Shown: positions 33,420 through 43,944, counted from the first letter of the stretch. The stretch is DNA of 64,000 nucleotides from Hanleya hanleyi (GCA_036873755.1 JAVTVY010016154.1:1-64000); one strand, 5' to 3'. Numbers and translations: made by a program. The notes: a model not told the origin generated them from the sequence alone.

Positions 33420-34590
33420 ATTAGATTGAAATTCAATCTATCAATCGGATTGAAAATATTCAATCTAATGTATCCATCCATGTATATTGAGGATGTATAA
33501 TACATGTACCACTTTATATAGATTGAGTGTGTTTACAATTCATCCGTGTCTACTGAGCATACCACTCAGATAGAGTATATATATATATATACTATTCATC
33601 CAAGTATATTGAGTATATATATTTACGCCACTTTATATAGACTGAGTATGTATACTATTCACCCTTGTATATTGAGTATACATAACGCCACTTTCTATAA
33701 GACTGATTATGTATACTGTACACCCTTGCATATTGTGTGTGTATAACGACGCACTCTATATAGATTGAGTATGTATACTCTTCATCCTTGTATACTGAGT
33801 GTGTGTATCTAACGCCACTCTAAAAAGATTGAGTATGGATAATATCCGTCCTTGTATACTGAGTATGTATATAATGCCACTTTATATAGATTGAGTATGT
33901 ATACAATTCACCCTTGTATATTGAGTATATGTATAATGTCAGTCTATATAGATTGAGAATACTACCCACCCTTGTATAATTTGATTATGTATATAACGCC
34001 ACTTTTGATAGATCGAGTATGTGTAATATCCATCCTTGCATACTGAGTATATATATACAACGTCACTTTATATAGCTTGAGTATGTACACTATCCACCCA
34101 TTGGATAATGAGTATGTATATAATGTCACTTTAGATAGATTGAATATCTATACTAATTATCCTTGTATACTGAGTATTTATATTACGCCACTTTATACAG
34201 ACTGGGTAAGTATAGCCACCCTTGTATATTGAGTATATACATAACACTTTATGCTAGTCTCCCTTGTGTATTGAGTATATATATGACGCCATTTCATATA
34301 GATTGAGTACGTATAATATTCACCCAGTATATTGAGTATATATATAACGCCACTTTATATAGATTGAGTGTGTATACTATTCACCCATGTATATTGAGTA
34401 TATACATAACGCCACTTTATATAGATTATGTATAATATTGACCTTGTATACGGAATATACATATGATGTCCCTTTATAAAGATCGATTATGTATACTATC
34501 CATCCTAGTATATTGATGGTATGTATACAATGCCACTTTATATAAATTGAGCATCCACGTAAATTAAGTATACCTATAATGACATTGATA
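33420..34590 (+). repeat. ~63-bp AT-rich satellite, about 18 copies
   Basis: The unit is approximately 'cttgtatattgagtatatat', 'aacgccactttatatagatt', 'gagtatgtatactattcacc'. A unit remnant is seen again at 37935-37985, past the Penelope-like element, so that element lies within the array. Confidence 0.85.
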
Positions 34591-34591
34591 A

Positions 34592-34858
34592 TGGTATACA
34601 AGCTGTTAAAGATGCTTTTCAAAGATTTCCCGATCTCAATCGCCCAGATGAAGAACTTTTGGAACTAATAGAAATTAGTCTAAAAGGTAATGTCTTTGAA
34701 TTCAGTGGAGAGTTCTATCAACAAATTAGTGGTTGTGCAATGGGTAAACGGTTCAGTCCAAATTTTGTCGCTATCTATGTAGCTCATTGGGAAGAGCAGG
34801 CTTTAAGAAAATTAGAAAAACAGCCTCTCTTATACCTTAGATATTTAGAGGACATTTT
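34592..34858 (+). pseudogene. PLE reverse transcriptase, palm part
   Basis: The frame reads from IDNGIQAVKDAFQRFPDL through FEFSGEFYQQISGCAMGKRF and FVAIYVAHWEE to LLYLRYLEDIF. GCAMGKRFSP is the PLE motif B region and YLEDIF matches the catalytic YLDD box, with Asp changed to Glu at the first position. It should be inactive. It ends abruptly at the nested element. Confidence 0.75.
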
Positions 34859-36709
34859 TATACGCCCGCCAAAAGGCGGACGTATTATGTGATGGCGGTT
34901 TCCGTCCGTCTGTCCGTCCATCCATCCGTCCGTGTGTCCGTCAGAGCGTCCCTCGTGTCTGGTCTATATCTGGGACAGTTTTCTATCTACAGTTCTAATT
35001 TTTGGTGAGTGGATACCCTATGGGGAGACGATGTGTCGCGTACCAAAATGAAGGTCAAGGTTAGAGGTCAAAGGTCACTGACCTAAAAAACAGGAAATCA
35101 CTGAAGTGTTTGTGTCCGGTCTATATCTGTGAACGTTTTCTATCCACAGTTGCAATATTTTGTGAGTGGATACGCTAGGTGGAGACGATGTGTCGCGTAC
35201 CAAAATTGAGGTCGAGGTCAGAGGTCAAAGGTCACTGTTGCCTAACATCAGGAAATCATTGATCATTGACAGTTTTCTATCTACAGTTCTAATTTTCGGT
35301 GAGTGGATGCCCTAGGGGGGAACGATGTGTTACATACGAAATGTAGGTCGAAGTCAGAGGTCAAAGGTCAGTGTGACGGAAAAATCAGGAAATCATTAAA
35401 AATTTCTAAATTTTTTGTGAGTGGATTCAATACGGGGAAATGAGGTGTCGCATACCAAAATATAGGTCAAGGTCGAAGGTCAAAGGTCACTGACCCAAAA
35501 ATCAGGAAATTATTAAAAATAACATTTCTTTGTGTGAGTAGATACATTAGGGGGACACAATGTGTCACATATCAAAATGTAGGTAAAGGTCAAGGTCACT
35601 GTTACCCCAAAATCATGAAATTGTTAAAAATCATGATTTTTTCGAGTCCATTGAGAAATTACGGGTAACCGTTTTGTCATGTACCAAAATTTAGATCCAG
35701 GTCAATAGTCAAGATCACTGTGACACCAGAATCAAGGTCAAATTACTTTGTTTTGTGTCCGTAGATTCATTAGGGAGACATGATGTGTCACATACCAAAA
35801 TGTAGGTCAAGGCCGAACGCCAAGGTCACTGACCCCCAAATCATGAAATTCATAAAAATCATGATTTTTTGTGTCCATTGATACATTGACGGAAGACGAA
35901 GTGTCGTGTACCAAAATTTAGGTCAAGGTCAAAGGTCAAGGTAACTGTGAACCCAAAATCGGGAAATCACATTTTCATATGCCTGTCGAAGACGCGGTCA
36001 TGTAATGCGATGTTGCGTTCTGTCCATTCATCCATTAACATTTGTTGTCCATGCGATATCTCTGGTTTCAAGGTATGGAATGGTACCAAACTTGAGTATA
36101 CCTTACTCGCATGGCAAAGAGGAGCCATACATTTTGAGATCAATTTGTCCAAGGTCAAAACTGAATCAAGTTTAGTTGACCATATGTGTTAGGTTGAAAT
36201 ATTCAGAGTTCTCTCCCCTACATGTATATGGCAGTCATCCTGTGGAGTTGTCTCCCATATTTGAAACAGCTACATTCAGTTAAACTGTTGTGAAATAAAA
36301 ACCATACATTTAGTAATTTAACGGGGAGAGGGGTCCTTTATGAACTTCATACCTCTTTATCAACTCAAGAACAAAGGTTTACTTCATCACTTTCTTCTTT
36401 CTTCATAAAAAATTATCTTGTCTGAAAGGAATCCATTTGCAGGAAAACTACTGTTTTCTTGTGTTTGACTATTGTCGATTTCAGTGTGGGATATGTGAGC
36501 TCTCGGCTCTTGCTTCAAGGTCAACTAGTTACCAAGAGTTAAGCTCGTTTTAGTTTATCATTCAATATAAGATATATGTTACATTCTCAGAAGCACAAAA
36601 TTGTAGGCTAGCTACCAACTGGAATCGAGGCTATCAAACAACCTTGAAATTTGGACCAATGTAATTCCAGATACACGGGCGTATATTGAAGCCCCTTGGG
36701 CTCTTGTTG
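34859..36709 (-). mobile_element. Nested element with AGGTCA tandem repeats, (GTCC)n and terminal hairpin
   Basis: It begins with TACGCCCGCC-AAAA-GGCGGACGTA, a hairpin, then GTCCGTCC microsatellite (34901-34950), then eight tandem units of 112-157 bp (about 34950-35950), then unique sequence to ACGGGCGTATA at 36677-36687. The order hairpin, GTCC repeat, core repeats is the mirror of the plus-strand element ending at 45890, so this one lies in minus orientation. It has no coding capacity. The exact right end is uncertain by about 25 bp. Confidence 0.7.
34950..35950 (+). repeat. Eight tandem units with AGGTCA direct repeats
   Basis: Landmark 'gtgtcgcgtaccaaaatg' (with variants) occurs near 35034, 35191, 35328, 35445, 35561, 35674, 35786 and 35902. 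Five units contain AGGTCAAAGGTCA exactly (about 35064, 35222, 35358, 35477, 35926), a DR1 arrangement of nuclear-receptor half-sites. Confidence 0.8.
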
Positions 36710-37125
36710 TACTTTGGCACCCGTTCTGAGGAAGACTTCGGACCATTTTTCGAAACTCTGAATAACCATGACCCAAATATCAAACTCGAAGTAGTTATTC
36801 ATGACTCTTCTGTGGACTTTTTGAACCTAACAGTTTTTAAGGGACCTGGTTTCCAGAACACTGGATATTTAGATTACAAGGTCTTTTTTAAACCAACTGA
36901 TACTCACGAACTGCTACATGCCAACTCTTTTCACCCGACCCATATATTTAAGGGCATAATCAAATCTCAAATCATTCGATTCCATAGAAATTCGAGCGAT
37001 ATACGGTATTTTCACCACTCCTGTAGGATCCTATATAGAGGCTCGGTTCTTACAGCATATTAAATCTGAAACACTTCGCCAAATCACAAACTGCCAGATG
37101 AACGACGTTCGTGAGTAAGATCGAT
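36710..37125 (+). pseudogene. PLE reverse transcriptase, region after the catalytic box
   Basis: The frame reads SEEDFGPFFETLNNHDPNIK, then VDFLNLTVFKG, YFKPTDTHELLHANSFHP-type sequence (here FFKPTDTHELLHANSFHP) and FKGIIKSQIIRFHRN, all typical of PLE RTs. A frameshift near 37035 moves the ARFLQHIKSETLRQI segment into the next frame. About 100 residues expected before the linker are missing here. Confidence 0.75.
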
Positions 37126-37590
37126 AAAACATAAATGTCCTAATCATGGCAATGGTAAGAGCTCCAGATGTCCAAAATTTCAGTGTAAACTGGAAGAAGT
37201 AATTGCTACACAATCCACTTTCAAAAGCGAACAGACCAAAAATGAATACAAGCTTAAGGATCAACTAAACTGTGACACGGAGAATGTAATTTATTTAATT
37301 ACGTGCCGAAAATGCCTGAAACAGTATGTGGGCGAAACTAAGAATAAACTTCAATATCGTGCCAACAGACATATATCAGACATCAGATTAGACAATGAAG
37401 GCCCGGTCAATGAGCATTTTAATCTTCCGGGACATTCAGTTCAGGACCATTTTCAAATTATGCTATAATAGAAAGAATTCCAACATTTCAAACACAGGAA
37501 GAAACTGTCAATCACTGAGCATTTCGTGAATCCTTTTGGATCAAAACACTTCAAACACGGCAACCCTTTGGTATGAACATAGACCCAGGT
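37126..37590 (+). pseudogene. PLE Cys-rich linker and GIY-YIG endonuclease
   Basis: The linker includes KCPNHGNGKSSRCPKFQC. The nuclease follows: NVIYLITCRKCLKQYVGET is the GIY-YIG core, followed by an R/H segment (YRANRH) and VNEHFNLPGHS, with the catalytic Glu in NEHF. A frameshift near 37463 and a TGA within the following EETVNH-AFRESFWIK segment break the frame. In PLEs this nuclease nicks the target DNA for insertion. Confidence 0.78.
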
Positions 37591-37745
37591 AAAGTTGCTA
37601 ACAAAGAGTTTATTCCCTTCGTTCTCCACTACTAGCCGTTGAAATGTTGAAGCGGCCCGTATACTGAAGGAGGAATACAAAACACTCCAAACAAAACTCC
37701 GCTCGCCATTTAATCTGAGACCTATCATATAGCGTACTCAAAAAA
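37590..37745 (+). pseudogene. Displaced PLE segment (RT thumb-to-linker)
   Basis: It reads approximately KEFIPFVLHY, stop, then AARILKEEYKTLQTKLRSPF and NLRPII. This resembles the PLE stretch FIPLV-TYSP ... ILRE-F-ILQ ... PIIAYR that normally lies before the Cys-rich linker. Its position after the nuclease is unusual. Confidence 0.45.
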
Positions 37746-37934
37746 TCGGAGCTACGCGATTTATTGGTAAAGAGTAAACTTTATCCCATATCGTGATCAT
37801 TATCACGTGAAATTCTACATGGCATAAGCTAATATATAGCGGCCCTATTTGAACTCAATACGAAACTTTTCTCTGAGAAAATTTTTACGATAAGAGATTT
37901 ATAAATCCCTGTACCCGTGCCTTCCACTTTTGAA

Positions 37935-37985
37935 AAATATATATAATGCAACTCTGTATAGATCATGTATATACTAATTATTGCC
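37935..37985 (+). repeat. Remnant of the 63-bp satellite right of the PLE
   Basis: 'atatatataatgcaactctgtatagatcatgtatatacta' follows the satellite unit closely. Confidence 0.55.
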
Positions 37986-37989
37986 AGTA

Positions 37990-38655
37990 CATCCACTGCA
38001 TACCACTGTCCAGTGGATATGTCATATCGGACGCAATGGTTTAACGTTGGGCGGACTATGATTCCTTCATGAACTTAAGAGAATCTAGTTTAACCAAATA
38101 AAGGGGGGCAGGGAGGGGAGGCATTGATTCTTGCAACGAAACCACAGTTTTCGCTACAACAATGTATTAGGTCGAATCTACGCGGTGGAAAGAAACAGCT
38201 CACAGGATACGTCCCAGCAAAAATCACATCGACGGATATAGTGAATGAACGGGTTATCAAAGTAGACAGATGCAGTTATATTGAGCCTTTATACCCGGAA
38301 GTCACTTTATCTGCAGATATTGGGTGTATACGTGTACTAAACTAAAACACCGGATTACGGATATATCTTATTTGATGTAAAACTTCACGTTAGCTAGTGC
38401 GAACCCTTATCAATATCAAACTTCACATTAGATATAAACAAGGGACTAATTGAACTATGCATGGGCTACGTCTTTAATGAGAGAGTCATATATATTGTTT
38501 AACGCGGTTTATAAGTGTCACTGTTTGTTTTCAATGTTTTGCAGGGGTGACGTACAGGTGAACGTTATCAGGTACGCTTTAGGACATGTTCAGGAGGGTC
38601 TTTGTCAATGCACAATAAGGATCTGATCAAAATATCTCCTACCAACGAAGGATAT
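37990..38655. other. No feature recognised
   Basis: Contains a 73-residue ORF (38124-38345) without motifs. Confidence 0.35.
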
Positions 38656-38656
38656 C

Positions 38657-38774
38657 TCCTACCAACGAATTCTGTTATTCTATTATTGTTTGTTTCATTT
38701 CAAAGTTTGTTTCCTGCTCCATTGTGAGCGTAGATGTACAATAAAATTGAATTGAATTGAATCCTACCAACGAA
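38657..38774 (+). mobile_element. 92-bp 5'-truncated LINE tail with 13-bp TSD
   Basis: TCCTACCAACGAA occurs at 38657-38669 and again at 38762-38774. Between them lies a short 3' end, 'gtagatgtacaataaaattg' followed by (AATTG)n, the tail type used by several CR1/L2/RTE LINEs. The target itself lies in a small local duplication (another copy at 38637-38649). Confidence 0.85.
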
Positions 38775-38812
38775 GAGAGATCAAGAGGCTCTCGTGTATC
38801 ATTCTTCAGGTT

Positions 38813-39150
38813 AGGGAGATCCCGCTCTACTAAAATGAAGGTAAAAAGGTTATTCTTGCTCGATAAATTTTGATTCCTTCTTAACCAATGCTCCAAAACT
38901 TAAGGCGCATTAATCTATCTATTGTTCCATTAACTTGCCATTTAGAACAAGTCAACTGTTGTTTCTTTAGCGTGACAGATATTTAGCCTATTATTATGCG
39001 ATTAGATAGATGGCAATTTATTTTTTTTACTACCATTTGATGTGGATATATGTCTGTATGGGCGCCAAGAGGATTTTGAAAAAATTCATTATGTAATGCA
39101 TTGAGCAAAAACGACTTTTTTATCTCCATTTTAGAGAGCGGTATCGCCCT
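38813..39150. mobile_element. MITE B, copy 2 (~338 bp)
   Basis: The left end AGATCCCGCTCTACTAAAAT and the right end 'atctccattttagagagcgg-atcgccc' are inverted counterparts, and the interior follows 26516-26808 with an extra ~60 bp ('gaacaagtcaactgttg' and on). Confidence 0.8.
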
Positions 39151-40288
39151 CATTCTTGTTTGCAGTCTAGACTTGCCATTACGTCACTGTACTATGCATG
39201 GTACGATTTCTAAATTCGTATGCTTAGGATGTAAGTCTTTGACAGGGTTATTTGAAAGATCTACCGCTAACATTAGCATTTTTCACCTTTTTTGTCCCGC
39301 TTATACCGAAATGAGTAATTTTGTCAACCACAATAGAGACTGACAATATTGGTACGTAAGTAGAGCTGAAACAACCAAATCCAATGAAATCATATAAAAT
39401 CGACTTTCTTCAACGTGCATATGTGTGTACAAATACAACTCTGTACGAAGAGCTGGTGAGCTAGGGACCATATCGACAGGCGTATTCCAAGAGGTCGAGG
39501 AAGAAAGCGGGTGCATTTAGATATAACCGAGTAGCTATCAATATTTGGAGTATAGTAACAATCAAGATTAACTCCATTCGTTGACCTAAAGTCTACATAT
39601 GGTGAATTTGTAAAAAAAAAAAAAAAAAAAACATTGAAAACTACGGAAGACGAGAAGGGACATCTGACAAATGCATTTGTACATTTGCAGCAAACTCGAA
39701 ATTGCATGAATGAATACAAGGTCCAAATTATTCACAAAACAAATTTATTCACCATTATTTAATACACGATGAGCGACGAGCAGGGAGCGCGTGTCAAATG
39801 CAGTAAGCATCGATCTACGTAATAGTGTACCACTGTCACTCAAACTACGCAAGAAGGCAAACCTCACAACAAACTCAACAAAATGGAAACAAATATGGGA
39901 ATCTTTAGCGAGAACCACTCTCATAAATATACATACGTTAGATTTTCACGCATGAGACATCACCGCCAAGTGGACATCACCGCTACAGCTAAATTTGAAT
40001 TGGCGGTCACTGTAAAAATATCGTAATCCCGTTAATCGAGTTGGAATCACAATTTAAGAAGTAGGGATTAGATGAGGGAAGGCTTTATCTGTCAGAAAAT
40101 AAAAAAAAAGTTGCGATTTCATTCGCTATAAGAATAATTGGCGAACCGGCGGGAGTCCAATGTGTGGCATCTAACATAAGTTCATTAATGGAGCAGTTGC
40201 AGTCCCCGGTTTTACAGTAAATCATGCCGTACCACGAAGTCCTGGTTTGTAATTATGTAACCCAAGGTCCTCGCTTGTTACTTTGCCT
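39151..40288. other. Unique stretch with a 20-base poly-A at 39612-39631
   Basis: The poly-A could be a retroposon tail, but I find no TSD or recognisable body. A 15-nt word 'acatcaccgcca/ctac' is doubled at 39957-39985. No gene is seen. Confidence 0.35.
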
Positions 40289-40516
40289 CTGAAGCATAAT
40301 TCAGGTGGGTGGGAGGGGAGTGATTTGGCTTAATGTCACACTTGAGGTTGTTTCACTCATATGGTGACAGTCAGTTTGGTTGGCGGAGGAAGCCGGAGTA
40401 CCCGGGGAGAGCCACCGCCACATGGACCACCTGGGCTCGAACCCGTGCCGGTTCAGCGGTGTGAGCGGTCACCAGCGAAGCGCCTTAGACTAATCGGCCA
40501 CCTGAAGCATAATTCA
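40289..40516 (-). mobile_element. tRNA(Leu)-derived SINE with 15-bp TSD
   Basis: CTGAAGCATAATTCA at 40289-40303 recurs at 40502-40516. Read on the minus strand, the element (40501-40304) opens with a tRNA-Leu-like head: A box TGGCCGATTAGTC (40500-40488), 'taaggcgctt', a variable-arm region, and B box GGGTTCGAGCC (40444-40434). A conserved body with CCCCGGGTACTCCGGCTTCC follows, and a 3' end with 'gacattaagccaaatcactc'. The TSD shows the exact limits. It was moved by a partner LINE. Confidence 0.88.
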
Positions 40517-40574
40517 CTGGAGATTGGAGACCCTATCGAATACCACGGGCGGGTCACCAGTCATCAGCACATAA

Positions 40575-40690
40575 CACACGTGAGTGTGTGTGGGCGAGTG
40601 AGTGAGTCAGTGAGTGAGTGAGTCAATGAGTGAGTGGGTCAGTGAGTGAGTGAGTGAGTGTCTGAGTCAGTGAGCGAGTGAGTGGGTGGA
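40575..40690 (+). repeat. (GTGA)n microsatellite
   Basis: About 115 bp of GTGA/GTCA repeats with minor interruptions. Confidence 0.85.
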
Positions 40691-40749
40691 GGGGGGATTA
40701 ATCAAATCTCCGCTCTCATCAGATAAATAGTACATGATATACAGGTACA

Positions 40750-40815
40750 GGAGTGAGTGAGTGAATAGGATTTAACGTCGCTTTCAACAATGTTTCAGTC
40801 ATAGCACGACCAACC
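40750..40815 (-). mobile_element. LINE/SINE 3' tail, minus strand
   Basis: Read in reverse it ends 'gttgaaagcgacgttaaatc' then (ACTC)n, a retroposon tail widespread in molluscs as I remember. A tail with the same core lies on the plus strand at 42687-42742. Confidence 0.6.
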
Positions 40816-41489
40816 GACTACGGACCACTCAGCCAAGTTGCGTTCCTATTGCTTAAATCTTTGAAGCAACATGGAACCAGACACCCGTCATCCACCCTAT
40901 ATAACACTGAGGACAGCACAAGGCACAGATAGGACGTTTACATTGGTGCAATAAAGACAATTGCAATTACAGTGCTAGACACCACATTATCAGGTTCCTG
41001 TTGCTTTTCAACAAAGTGTATTGAAGCACATCAGGTGACGGGGGCGGGGATGGTGGCAGGGGCACAATATATACGGGGCCGTTTGAATATCAGGTGTTTT
41101 ACACCTCCGTTGTGTTCAAATGAACATATCGTGTCTGAGATACATACTCTGGAAAACGACTTGGAAATTCATTTGAATAATGGTCAGTGATTGGGCTTGT
41201 ATGTAAAGCACATCATCATTGCTAACATCAATAAAAACTGTTGGCTTCTCTCTTGGAATAAACCATCTTTTTATTTCATACACATTTGAAATTTGTGTTA
41301 TCTGTCAAACGAAATATGTCTTTCGATTAATGAGACAGAACTTCTTTTATGAACGACGGCGGAATATTGATTGTCGGATCTGTTTCTTGCTATTTACAAC
41401 ACCACAGATCCACTGGATCGACTCTATTGGCTACACTTTATGGATATATACATAGGCATGTTCCCAGTTGGCATCCGTTAACTTCTTTG

Positions 41490-41730
41490 TCGTTTGTCTC
41501 TACTACTCCTCGACTGCGCATGCGCACCCGACGACATCATACCTTGGGCAGGATTACAGTCGTAGTCTACATCATGTGAGCTTCAACACCGAAAATCTCC
41601 ACGTCATATGTCTCTACTACTCCTCGACTGCGCATGCGCACCCAACGACATCATACCTTGGGCAGGATTACAGTCGTAGTCTACATCATGTGAGCTTCAA
41701 CACCGAAAATCTCCACGTCATATTTGGACC
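41490..41730 (+). repeat. ~117-bp tandem duplication with a TGCGCATGCGCA site
   Basis: Both copies hold 'ctctactactcctcgactgc', GCGCATGCGCAC, 'gacatcataccttgggcagg' and 'gtagtctacatcatgtgagc'. They are nearly identical. The CTGCGCATGCGCAC core is an NRF1-type palindrome also found in the 46.6-48.7 kb element. Confidence 0.85.
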
Positions 41731-41811
41731 CAGGGATGGTTCATACATCGCACAAACTCTCCCCGCATCCGCAAATGTCTTTTCTTTATGCTTTCTCTGC
41801 TATTTAGAATA

Positions 41812-42412
41812 GGTTAACCAGAGGACTATACTGTGAACTCATGTGGCTCTGCCAGTATGTCGACACCTCTTCCCACTTCCCTTATATGCGTTGTAATTTT
41901 TTCCTGTATATGGCGAGATTCTGCTGGTGGACGTTTCGTCCCCGAGGCCCGCCCCCTGTACAGACCTTTCGGTCTTTGATATATGTTGGCCTTGTGGGAA
42001 GTTGATGCTGGGTCGACATCGGGCCTTACAGGCTAGTCTTTTGTATTAAATGCCGTCATTTTCATCTAACGACGATACAGCTCACCAATACCCAGTGTAC
42101 AAGTTGTTACAGCGACACAGCTCACCAAGTACCAATATACGAGTTGTCAGAGCATTTCCATCATAGCTCTCTAGATTTGTATCTAATACCGCTTATGCCG
42201 GTGCTAGGGGCCGTGTGGTCATGTCATCCAAGTTGCCACATGAACAGATACAATAAAAGCGTACCTGAGATACAACACATATCCCGAATCGTTAGATTCT
42301 TGGTATGTGCTTTGGAATAGGTTAACCAGAAGACTATACTGTGAAGTCATGTGGCTCTGTCAGTATGTCGGCACCTCTTCCCACTTCCCTTATATGCGTT
42401 GTAATTGATGAA
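41812..42412 (+). repeat. Pair of ~96-bp direct repeats 505 bp apart
   Basis: 'aataggttaaccagaggact' to 'cccttatatgcgttgtaatt' occurs at 41812-41903 and 42316-42408. Between them lies a small doubled block ('acagctcaccaa-tacc' at 42078 and 42118). Confidence 0.8.
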
Positions 42413-42686
42413 GACACCGATGCATGACGTTACTTCTGGTAAAATCCAAGTCAGTCGTAGTCTACACCACGAGAACTTCGACCAGGCATAGCCCTACTAT
42501 GGCTCATAACTCCCACCATAGGCCTCCCTTCCGAGTGCGCATGAGCACCAGTACATTATTATGTTTAACAAACGGCCTTGAGACCCCTTCCCGTACATAA
42601 GCTCAATCGATCGAATCCCCATATCCTATACTTTCCTCCACAAACAAATCCTAGTGTTTCATGTTACAGGTGTAAAGTTCCTGAAG

Positions 42687-42742
42687 CTATATAGCTGAAA
42701 TATTGCTGAACGCGACGTTAAACCTTAATTCTCTCTCTCTCT
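42687..42742 (+). mobile_element. LINE/SINE 3' tail, plus strand
   Basis: 'agctgaaatattgctgaacg', 'cgacgttaaaccttaatt' then (CT)n. Same core as the minus-strand tail at 40750. 'accttaattctctctctcc' recurs at 46217. Confidence 0.6.
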
Positions 42743-43696
42743 CATGAGGAACGGAAGAAAATTACCCCTGCGCATGTGCAACCGGAAGTGCGCAACCGAA
42801 TCTGCGCACAAAACGGAATTCCTTCCTTCCCTTTTCTCTACTACTGTCGTTCCTGTCTCCCTCCATGTTTGATACTTCTCGTTGCAGAGTATAACTTTGT
42901 GTCTTAACTGTATTACTGGCGATAACACGAAGTTTTTTATCCGCTGATTTTGCAGGCTACCAGACGACAACTCTGAGGTGATTAAAAGCTCCCCGCAGCC
43001 TTGTCTGTATCGGGTTCGAATCTCGTTCCAATAATGCAGCATGGCATAGTGATACGTAAGCCATACAATGTCTAAAATAGACGAGAGATCCTGAAGGATC
43101 TTGGCGCCCACCATTGTCCGATAATTGTAAGCTAATGACAAGAGGATCTTTTTGTCCATTGTTACTAAGACGATTGAGTTGTAACTTTGTTTACAGAATT
43201 TCGAATCTGAGCGAAAAAGATCGAAAAAGGGACACCGGAAAACACCAAGATATAATCTTTCTAAGTTTCAGGAGTTTCAAGATTTCTAGAAACTGTACTT
43301 ATGTCGGTTGTTATAGTACAAGAGAAATGAGGAAAGTTAGTCTGAAAGTGAATGTACATGTATGGAGGATCCTTCGTCTTCGTTTTGTAGTATTTTTATT
43401 TTATTTGTTTTTGCACGTGTCATCATTGGGTACTGGAAGCGAAGAAAAATGTCTTTGACACTTTGGCATACTGAAGATTTTATAATTAGGAACGAATGCT
43501 AATTCTGTTCTGTTTACTGGACTAGTTTGAGATATCTCTTTTAAGATACCATGCTCGAAAATAATAAGATGGTACAATACATGTACTTAATACTGAAGTG
43601 ATCTGGTCCGCGCAGTAATGTTGAAACTTCGAATTTGAAAGTGTCTGAATCCTGATTATTTCCCTTGGATCGAAACATGCAATAGTTTACAGTTGT
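42743..43696. other. Unique stretch, no gene recognised
   Basis: Overlapping ORFs on opposite strands (42725-43159 minus, 43114-43458 plus) have no recognised motifs. NRF1-like words (TGCGCATGTGCA, 42769-42780) and one ETS word CCGGAAGT occur at its start. Confidence 0.35.
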
Positions 43697-43944
43697 CGAG
43701 TTGTGACATTGTGTCACAAGAGTGACGTCCCTTCATGTAGCTGACCCGCCGGCAGACGAAAGGGTACAGCAGCTGACTTACAACTGCATGGACTAAAGAA
43801 AACTGATTTAAAATTTGAAGAAATACATTTTAATTTCCGAATTATTTGAACTCCTTGATATGGAAGGTGAAGATATGGATACTCTCTGTAATATGCCCCA
43901 CCGTTTGATCAGCCGACTCTTGTGATGCAACGTCACAACTCGGG
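43697..43944. mobile_element. ~248-bp element with 28-bp inverted ends
   Basis: CGAGTTGTGACATTGTGTCA plus CAAGAGT at 43697-43723 is matched by the inverted CGAGTTGTGACGTTGCATCA at 43916-43943. It has no ORF and no TSD was identified. It lies just upstream of the 157-bp array. Confidence 0.6.

Larger units (their letters stand above)
34592..37745 (+). mobile_element. Penelope-like element (PLE), broken, rearranged and split by a nested insertion
   Basis: Reverse-transcriptase, Cys-rich linker and GIY-YIG endonuclease pieces lie in the plus orientation inside the 63-bp satellite. The RT is interrupted at about 34858 by another element and resumes at about 36710. A segment that normally precedes the linker is found after the endonuclease (37590-37745). 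Satellite sequence on both sides shows that the PLE inserted into the array. Frameshifts and stops make it inactive. Confidence 0.75.

Noticed and set aside
37745..37935. Hammerhead ribozyme expected in Penelope-like elements
   Set aside because: I looked for CUGANGA and GAAA core words in both strands beside the PLE and found no matching arrangement.
39612..39631. Poly-A tract as a processed-pseudogene tail
   Set aside because: No TSD found at plausible distances and no recognisable gene sequence upstream.
43008..43025. GGTTCGAATC word like a tRNA B box
   Set aside because: No A box or acceptor stem at a proper distance; no cloverleaf can be drawn.
42725..43458. Overlapping 144- and 114-residue ORFs on opposite strands
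   Set aside because: Neither shows a recognised domain; they overlap each other and start in repeat tails.
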